This document shows positions 58,963-64,000 of a stretch of DNA of 64,000 nt, piece after piece. Numbering within the stretch: position 1 is the stretch's first letter; each line of letters begins with the position of its first letter. The DNA comes from Enorma phocaeensis (GTDB lineage: Bacteria; Actinomycetota; Coriobacteriia; Coriobacteriales; Coriobacteriaceae), in assembly GCF_900186505.1 (NCBI RefSeq), contig NZ_LT891970.1, positions 133,923 to 197,922 of the forward strand, read 5' to 3'. Made by a program: the position numbers and the translations under genes. A model generated the notes under the pieces. The model saw only the letters and a list, made by a program, of their open reading frames with translations, did not search any database and was not told the DNA's origin.

Positions 58963-59454
58963 ATGAATGCCATTGACAACAAAAGCGTACAACGCCACGG
59001 ACTGCTTGCTCCCACTGATGCGCCGCCTGAAACCGCTCTCGCACGCGGCCTGCTCACCGGTTCTGCCATCGCGGTTGCCATGCTCCTCATATCCACGCTC
59101 TTGGGAATCGCCGCCATCGGCATGACGCCGGACCTCGCCATCAGCCTTTCATCCATCATCGCGGGCATGGCAGGCGGCATCTTGCAGCAAATCTGGTTTA
59201 ACCCCAATGTGCTCAGAGTACGGCTTTCCTACGCCTCGCGCATTCCGCTGTTCGGAATCACCTATTTCGCGATACTCGTTATATGCGCGCAGCTAGGTTC
59301 TTGGCTGCCGTCCACCATCGCAGCATGGGCCACCTTCACCGTGGGCTACCTTGCCGTATTCGCCATACTCACAATCGTGTTCTCGCTCAGGTATCGCAAG
59401 CAGAGCAAAGTCTACGCTGAGCACCTAGCCGAATATCGCAAACGGCAAAGGTAG
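58963..59454 (+). CDS. DUF3021 membrane protein, partner of the LytTR regulator
   Basis: The 163-residue protein has four predicted membrane helices and a basic C-terminal tail (SLRYRKQSKVYAEHLAEYRK), as in DUF3021 inhibitors of LytTR regulators. GGILQQIWFN and FGITYFAILVICAQLGSWLP fall at the family's conserved positions. It starts three bases after the LytTR stop with GGGAGG upstream. It converges with the membrane protein gene at 59488. Confidence 0.85.
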   Translation: MNAIDNKSVQRHGLLAPTDAPPETALARGLLTGSAIAVAMLLISTLLGIAAIGMTPDLAISLSSIIAGMAGGILQQIWFNPNVLRVRLSYASRIPLFGITYFAILVICAQLGSWLPSTIAAWATFTVGYLAVFAILTIVFSLRYRKQSKVYAEHLAEYRKRQR

Positions 59455-59487
59455 AACCATAATCGAGACGCCCTGGAGCGAACACCC

Positions 59488-59937
59488 CTATTCCGTGCAA
59501 CCCCTCGCATCAGCCAGCTTTGCCTTGCCATAGTTGCATCCGAACAGCAATCCGGCTAGCAACAGCGAGGCGCCCAAACCGGTATAGAAGACCGCTATGA
59601 AGCGCTCCGGGGCGATGCCGCTTGCGCGCAGCGCGATGCCTCCCGTCATCATCACCGCCATGATGGCGAACGCCTTGGCATCGAAAAACTTAAGAAAGAA
59701 CTGTCGCTCCTCGATATTGGAGCTTATGCGATCGGTGTGCTTACGCACCAATCGGCCGAACACAAGCATCTGGAAAACGCAAAATGCCACCAGCGACAGA
59801 AGTGCATTGAGCGGGGTGGCATAAGGAGGGTAAGCCATCAAGGCGATACGCAAGATGTTGATGCCCGCCACGCTCCATACCAGACAAGCAATCAGCAACA
59901 GGGTGTTTCGCCGCACGCTCATCATCGCGTACCTCAT
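59488..59937 (-). CDS. Hypothetical four-helix membrane protein
   Basis: The 149-residue protein has four hydrophobic segments (TLLLIACLVWSVAGINILRI, LNALLSLVAFCVFQMLVFG, FAIMAVMMTGGIALRA, VFYTGLGASLLLAGLLFG) and a charged loop KHTDRISSNIEERQFFLKFF between the second and third. I do not recognise a family. It starts ten bases after the stop of the CorA-type gene on the same strand, so it may be co-transcribed with it, but the ribosome binding site is weak. Confidence 0.7.
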   Translation of the reverse strand: MRYAMMSVRRNTLLLIACLVWSVAGINILRIALMAYPPYATPLNALLSLVAFCVFQMLVFGRLVRKHTDRISSNIEERQFFLKFFDAKAFAIMAVMMTGGIALRASGIAPERFIAVFYTGLGASLLLAGLLFGCNYGKAKLADARGCTE

Positions 59938-59946
59938 ACGTGCCTG

Positions 59947-60957
59947 TCAGCGCCTTCGGCGGCGCCGGCCACCGAAGCTGAGCCACCCGCGGCGGTAGAA
60001 GAACGAGACCTCTGCCACCACGATCGCGATGCATACGCACGTCACCAGCGAGTAACCCCACACGGCGTCGATCAGTCCCATGTGGGGGAAGTTCATGCCA
60101 TACCAACCTGTCACCACCGTGAGCGGCATGGCGATGGTGGTGACCACGGTGAGCCACTGCATCACGTTGTTCTGCCGGATGTCGATGCCCTCCTGATACA
60201 GGCCGCTCACCTGCAATGCATAGTTCTGAAGAGACTCGAGCCGCGCGGACAGGCGGTCGAGCTGACGCGAGAGCATGGTGAACCGGCTGCGGTCCGCAGG
60301 CGGAAGGAGGGCCGACTCCTCCCCGGCAAGAAGGTCGGCGATGTCCGACAGGCCCTGGTAAAAGCTATCAAGCCCCAACATGCGTCGAGAATCTGCCATC
60401 ATCTTGGCGCGGTCGATGCGCTCACGCCCCTCGAGGATTCGCTGCTCGAAGGTTTCGAAATCCCCACGCACGCGGGAGAGCATCTCGGGATGCTCGTAGA
60501 GCAGAGAGCGCAGCAGGGCGCAGAGAACCCCCGCAGGAGTTTCGACGGCCGCGGCTTCCGAGGCAAGGCCATCGAGCAGCACGGCGCACGTACCCGACGC
60601 GTCAACGAAGACGAGCCTCGCGGACGAGAGCGCGAACGCGAAGCGCGGCGCATCCGCCGCGCGCCCGCCAGCAGGCGGCAGCACCACGACCCCCAGCACG
60701 ACCTCCCCAGCAGGCTCGGCAAACGGCATCGCAGCATGAGGCAGCTGCTCGATTATCTCCGCGCCGATCCTTCCTGGGAAGAACTCCTCCGCATGCTCGG
60801 CTCCCATCAGCAGGACGGAACCAGCTTCTTTCTCTAAGTCCCTTTCCGACCTTTGCGATCCCAAATTCAAAGCGTCGGCTCCGCTCATGCACCCGCTCGA
60901 TGCGGAAGCATCGCACGCCGCAAGACAACCCGCTCGAATTACCCAGGCTTTTCCCAT
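59947..60957 (-). CDS. CorA-type divalent metal ion transporter
   Basis: The 336-residue protein has a long N-terminal cytoplasmic domain, a helical stalk (MLSRQLDRLSARLESLQNYA), and two C-terminal membrane helices. The loop after the first contains YGMNF, the GMN selectivity motif that defines CorA channels for Mg2+ or Co2+. An arginine-rich tail follows. The extreme N terminus is Cys- and Ser-rich and unlike CorA. The ATG at 60957 has GGAGGTG upstream. It lies ahead of a small membrane protein gene. Confidence 0.9.
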   Translation of the reverse strand: MGKAWVIRAGCLAACDASASSGCMSGADALNLGSQRSERDLEKEAGSVLLMGAEHAEEFFPGRIGAEIIEQLPHAAMPFAEPAGEVVLGVVVLPPAGGRAADAPRFAFALSSARLVFVDASGTCAVLLDGLASEAAAVETPAGVLCALLRSLLYEHPEMLSRVRGDFETFEQRILEGRERIDRAKMMADSRRMLGLDSFYQGLSDIADLLAGEESALLPPADRSRFTMLSRQLDRLSARLESLQNYALQVSGLYQEGIDIRQNNVMQWLTVVTTIAMPLTVVTGWYGMNFPHMGLIDAVWGYSLVTCVCIAIVVAEVSFFYRRGWLSFGGRRRRRR

Positions 60958-61107
60958 AGCTCGCACCTCCACGCGAAACGCCTGACCGCTTCATGGTAGC
61001 TCCATCGCCCGAGGGCGGCAAAGCATGGGCGCGATCCAAGCCAAATACGCGAATAAGCCCCTGCGCCCGACCGGCCCGCAAGCCACAGGGGCAGGCCATG
61101 CGACCCG

Positions 61108-61428
61108 CTATTCCTCCAAGCTCCGAATGAGACCGAGGCGGACGGCCTTGAGCTGCACGGCACCGGTCTTCTCGTCCACGCACTCCACGCACGCCCATTC
61201 GTCGTCCACGTCTATCAGCGTGCCTACGAGACGCGTTGACCCCACGCCCGCCACGACATCGTCGAACACGAGGGTGCAGCCCTGACCCAAACGGCTCCTC
61301 AACAGCGCGGCCAGGTTTGGCGTGCGGTCCCCCTCGGCGCCGACCAAACGACGGAGGTACTTCTTCGACGGCATCGCGACGATCAGGTATATCAAGAGCG
61401 CGAAGATGACGTAGACCATAACCTCCAT
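61108..61428 (-). CDS. Small membrane protein paired with XRE regulator
   Basis: The 106-residue protein has one N-terminal helix (MVYVIFALLIYLIVAMP) and a soluble beta-rich domain (LLRSRLGQGCTLVFDDVVAG, TRLVGTLIDVDDEWACVECV). It starts five bases after the stop of the XRE gene at 61433. The soluble domain resembles the C-terminal part of that XRE protein (both have a short fold with VLV/VGA and D-rich turns), so both may bind the same partner. No family is recognised. Confidence 0.7.
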   Translation of the reverse strand: MEVMVYVIFALLIYLIVAMPSKKYLRRLVGAEGDRTPNLAALLRSRLGQGCTLVFDDVVAGVGSTRLVGTLIDVDDEWACVECVDEKTGAVQLKAVRLGLIRSLEE

Positions 61429-61432
61429 GCGA

Positions 61433-61894
61433 TCACACCCCTTCCGCCACGATGCTCGCCACGTCGGCCGTATCGATGAGCGCCACGATTCCCTGCTCCA
61501 CGACCTTGGGGCTTCCGAAGCGCGCCGACTTCTGAGCATAGGACACACGTAGCCAGTTTTCGGTCACGCCAAGAAGCTCGGCGCCCACGATAGCGCCGCG
61601 GTCATCATCGTCCATGAAGCCGATTGTCACGCGCTTGCCCACGAAGCGCTCAAGCACGTGCAGGTCCCGATATGAGGCGCGCCCAGAGCTCACGACGCTC
61701 ACCTCGTCGTTCGCCAAGTCATCGAGCGTCACGCCGTAAAGCCGGGCGAGCTCGGAAGCCTTGTCGAGCGATGGCGCTCCCTGCCCCTGCTCCCAGTTAC
61801 TCACCGTCTGGCGCGTGACGCCAATCGCGACGGCAACCTCTTGCTGGCTCATCCCGCTTCGCTTGCGCAGGGCAAGCAGCTTGTCTTTGATCAT
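61433..61894 (-). CDS. XRE-type regulator with C-terminal beta domain
   Basis: The 153-residue protein has an XRE helix-turn-helix (residues 1-65: LRKRSGMSQQEVAVAIGVTR, QTVSNWEQGQGAPSLDKASE) and a C-terminal domain of about 85 residues with beta strands (ERFVGKRVTIGFMDDDDRGA, LLGVTENWLRVSYAQKS) that resembles a small Sm-like or SH3-like fold. The ATG at 61894 has AGGAGG upstream. It forms a two-gene operon with the membrane protein at 61108. Confidence 0.85.
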   Translation of the reverse strand: MIKDKLLALRKRSGMSQQEVAVAIGVTRQTVSNWEQGQGAPSLDKASELARLYGVTLDDLANDEVSVVSSGRASYRDLHVLERFVGKRVTIGFMDDDDRGAIVGAELLGVTENWLRVSYAQKSARFGSPKVVEQGIVALIDTADVASIVAEGV

Positions 61895-62162
61895 GCTGGC
61901 CTCCTGTATGGAACATGCGATAGGACGCGGAGATAAAACGGCCTCGTCCTGCACCCGCATATTGTCCCAGCTTCCGGCGCTGGAAACGAGCAAAAACGGT
62001 TAGCATCTTGTCAAATGAACCGGGCGAGGTGGAGCGGAAACGAATAAGGAGACGGTCTGCGACGTCCCCGCATCCCCAACCCCTCTACGGACCGTAGGTA
62101 GCGTCCGTGCAGCGCAGCGCTTACCCTGCTATTGTCGAAAACACCTTACTTGAGGAGTACGC

Positions 62163-62759
62163 ATGAGCACCTACATCACCGCGGATACCATTCGATTCCT
62201 GCGCGAGCAGCGAGCCCTTACGCAGCGCGCCCTCGCTGAGAGGATCGGTGTAACAGACAAAGCCGTGAGCAAATGGGAGAGCGGGCGCGGCCTGCCCGAT
62301 ATCTCGCTCATCGAACCACTTGCGGAAGCGCTCGGGGTCTCGGTGGCAGAACTGCTCACCGGCGATGTGCGGGAGAACGTCAACCGTGCCGGCAACATGA
62401 TGCGCTCCAAGTTCTACGTCTGCCCCATCTGCGGAAACGTCGTACACGCCCTGGGCGAGGGTTCGTTCTCCTGCTGCGGCAGCCAACTCCTTCCCCAGGA
62501 TGCCGAAGAGCCGGACGAGGGTCATGGACTCGCCGTTACGTACAGCGACGGCAGCTGGCACGTTGCGCTCGACCACCCCATGACCAAGCAGCACTACATA
62601 AGCTTCATCGCATATGTGACCTCAGGCGCCGCGCACCTTGTCAAGCTCTACCCCGAGCAGGTATGCGAGGCCCGCATCCCCGCAGCCGGCTCAGGCTATG
62701 TGTATGCCTATTGCAACCAGCATGGCCTCTTCCGCGTGCGCACCCCGCGCCGACGGTAG
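62163..62759 (+). CDS. XRE regulator fused to desulfoferrodoxin-like domain
   Basis: The 198-residue protein has an XRE helix-turn-helix (residues 1-66: LREQRALTQRALAERIGVTD, KAVSKWESGRGLPDIS) and a C-terminal superoxide reductase/desulfoferrodoxin region. The latter has a rubredoxin-like center I (FYVCPICGNVV, then CCG, pattern CX2C...CC) and the center II ligands HPM..H and YCNQHGLF. Desulfoferrodoxins reduce superoxide; here the site sits on a DNA-binding module, so it may sense it. The ATG at 62163 has GAGGAG upstream. Confidence 0.85.
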   Translation: MSTYITADTIRFLREQRALTQRALAERIGVTDKAVSKWESGRGLPDISLIEPLAEALGVSVAELLTGDVRENVNRAGNMMRSKFYVCPICGNVVHALGEGSFSCCGSQLLPQDAEEPDEGHGLAVTYSDGSWHVALDHPMTKQHYISFIAYVTSGAAHLVKLYPEQVCEARIPAAGSGYVYAYCNQHGLFRVRTPRRR

Positions 62760-62832
62760 CACGCATAAACGTACTAGGACTCCGATTGCCGCGACAGCTC
62801 CGCCTGGCACCGCCCACGCTGCAGCTCGCCGC

Positions 62833-63279
62833 CTAGTCAGATCCTGAGCACCGTACCGGATGCAGGATAACCGTCTTCAGGTTCTCCGGCTTCTTCGTCG
62901 CAAGCTGCCTGCACGCCGCGTCGAACACCTCGGACGTCACGAAATCTGGCTGACGGATGAGCGACACCCACGAAAGCGCCGCCTTGTTGCCGATCGCCGC
63001 GCCGTCGAATACCCCAGCCCCGGCCCACCACAGCCCCTCGAGAGGCGGAACCACGAAGTCGAAGTACCCCTCGGGCTGCCACGGGCCCATCTTCGACATC
63101 TTCACGGTGTAGGAGAAGCCATAGAGCAAGCCGAGTGCCCGCTGATAGGCGCCACCTTCCTCGTTGGGATCGCCCGTGCCGGCCACAGCGGCGAACGTCA
63201 TCGCAGGGACGTTTACGAACGCTGGCCGCACACCTGGCACATACAGGTCGCGGTATTCCTTCTTGAAATCGAATGCCAT
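62833..63279 (-). CDS. GyrI-like small-molecule-binding domain protein, C-terminally short
   Basis: The 148-residue protein starts MAFDFKKEYRDLYVPGVRPA and has GTGDPNEEGGAYQRALGLLY and FSYTVKMSKMGPWQPEGYFD, VVPPLEGLWWA, as in GyrI-like domain proteins of about 205 residues. It ends about 60 residues early, after KTVILHPVRCSG, and the missing part in related proteins holds the second half of the fold. A frameshift or truncation is likely, so it may not work. The ATG at 63279 has AGGAGG upstream. Confidence 0.7.
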   Translation of the reverse strand: MAFDFKKEYRDLYVPGVRPAFVNVPAMTFAAVAGTGDPNEEGGAYQRALGLLYGFSYTVKMSKMGPWQPEGYFDFVVPPLEGLWWAGAGVFDGAAIGNKAALSWVSLIRQPDFVTSEVFDAACRQLATKKPENLKTVILHPVRCSGSD

Positions 63280-63318
63280 GGACGTTCCTCCTCTACGCCG
63301 CATCCGCCTGGCTCGCGC

Positions 63319-63891
63319 CTACGCACCCGCTCCGGCAAGCCAGTCCTCACGCGTAAGCCGCAAGCAGTGCGTGAGCCGGCGCTCGCCCAGCAACGGAACA
63401 TCGGACTCGTAGCTGTGGTGGTAGACGAACCCGCACTTCTCCTGCACCCGACGCGACGGCTCGTTGCCGTCGTAGTAGCAGGCCCAGATTGCAGGAAGAC
63501 CCAGGTTCTCGAAGCCGTAGCGAAGCACCTCACGCGCCGCCTCGGTGGTGAGCCCCTTGCCCTGGTAAGGCACGCCGATCCAATAGCCGAGCTCCATCTC
63601 GCCATCTTGCGCCACATCCGAATACTCGGCGTGTGTGAGGCCGATTGCCCCCATGAGCTCGCCGATTTTGCGCGAGACCATCGCGAAGCTGTCGGGCACC
63701 GCCAACACGTCATGGATGATCCGAGCGCTCATCTCCACGCTCTCATGGCACGGCCAGCCCGCACGGGGCCCGATGCGCGAATCGCTCGCCAGCTCGTACA
63801 GCGCCGCCGCGTCGCACGCGCACCATGGGCGCAGCACCACCCGCTCGGTGCGCAGTTCCCGTGTGACAGCGCCCTCGTCATACACGCCCAT
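63319..63891 (-). CDS. GNAT acetyltransferase, RimJ/RimL type
   Basis: The 190-residue protein matches RimJ/RimL-type acetyltransferases: TERVVLRPWCACDAAALYEL, MELGYWIGVPYQGKGLTTEA (acetyl-CoA loop) and NEPSRRVQEKCGFVYHHSYE. It probably acetylates an N-terminal amine or small molecule. The ATG at 63891 has AAGGA upstream; longer starts at 63930 and 63978 lack such a site. It precedes the GyrI-like gene on the same strand by about 40 bases. Confidence 0.87.
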   Translation of the reverse strand: MGVYDEGAVTRELRTERVVLRPWCACDAAALYELASDSRIGPRAGWPCHESVEMSARIIHDVLAVPDSFAMVSRKIGELMGAIGLTHAEYSDVAQDGEMELGYWIGVPYQGKGLTTEAAREVLRYGFENLGLPAIWACYYDGNEPSRRVQEKCGFVYHHSYESDVPLLGERRLTHCLRLTREDWLAGAGA

Positions 63892-64000
63892 CGCCTCGTC
63901 CTTCCGTCGTCCTTCCGTTGTCCAATGCATATAGGGTACGCATCTTGCCGCAATCAACACACGAGATGCAGCATCCATTCTGCAGACGGGACGCTTCGAT

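Overview
The window is G+C-rich, densely coded bacterial DNA. Most genes start at ATG with a GGAGG-type ribosome binding site. The content (LytTR/DUF3021 pairs, lantibiotic-immunity ABC genes, aldo-keto reductases, many XRE regulators, HipBA and YafQ/DinJ modules, IS110 and IS30 elements) fits a gut member of the Coriobacteriia such as Collinsella. That placement is an inference from gene content and base composition; there is no rRNA or tRNA gene to confirm it.

Layout. The window opens inside an IS110-type element (1-1387). A nearly identical inverted copy lies at 28639-30060, so about 27 kb of ordinary chromosome sits between two inverted copies. That segment carries a DUF1848 protein, an AAA/ABC ATPase, NudC, a DUF389 membrane protein, a ferredoxin-like aldo-keto reductase, a SIMPL protein, release factor RF3 (prfC), metallo-beta-lactamase-fold hydrolases, an SDR oxidoreductase, a prolyl-tRNA editing protein, a LysR regulator divergent from two tandem aldo-keto reductases, an AI-2E-type membrane protein, a GNAT acetyltransferase, an FMN reductase, an orphan FtsX-type permease, an MFS exporter, a lipoprotein and an IS30 element.

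From 30256 to 35347 lies a compact lantibiotic-immunity operon: ATPase, two permeases, a YxeA-like lipoprotein, a response regulator and a sensor kinase. No lantibiotic precursor gene is present. Next come a YjbR protein whose start codon sits in a tetranucleotide repeat, a three-gene DUF4160 operon, an XRE/zinc-ribbon regulator, a YafQ/DinJ toxin-antitoxin pair and two remnants of HxlR-type regulators.

At 38893-42717 a divergent locus couples a LytTR regulator, whose N-terminal half looks like a degenerate ABC ATPase, to two ABC-2 permeases, one intact ATPase and a 67-residue single-span membrane protein. Between the divergent operons are three repeats phased at exactly 21 bp, the geometry expected of LytTR binding sites. 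A TetR-methyltransferase operon with two matching 15-bp operators follows.

At 44242-46699 a DUF4143 ATPase, a DinJ-like/DUF6998 fusion protein and a yjdF fragment with a structured leader are bracketed by matching pairs of dyads built on ACTTCTAAA/TTTAGAAGT. This is the most unusual structure in the window.

The last 17 kb is rich in small regulatory units: several XRE regulators paired with small membrane proteins, a stand-alone TipAS protein, Fic, a decayed HipA beside an intact HipBA, a phosphatase-ArsR fusion divergent from a DUF5714 protein, LytTR/DUF3021, a CorA-type transporter, and an XRE-desulfoferrodoxin fusion. Several genes here and nearby are truncated or frameshifted (yjdF, bPH_2, HxlR, DUF2798, alpha/beta hydrolase, hipA, GyrI-like), which suggests active rearrangement.
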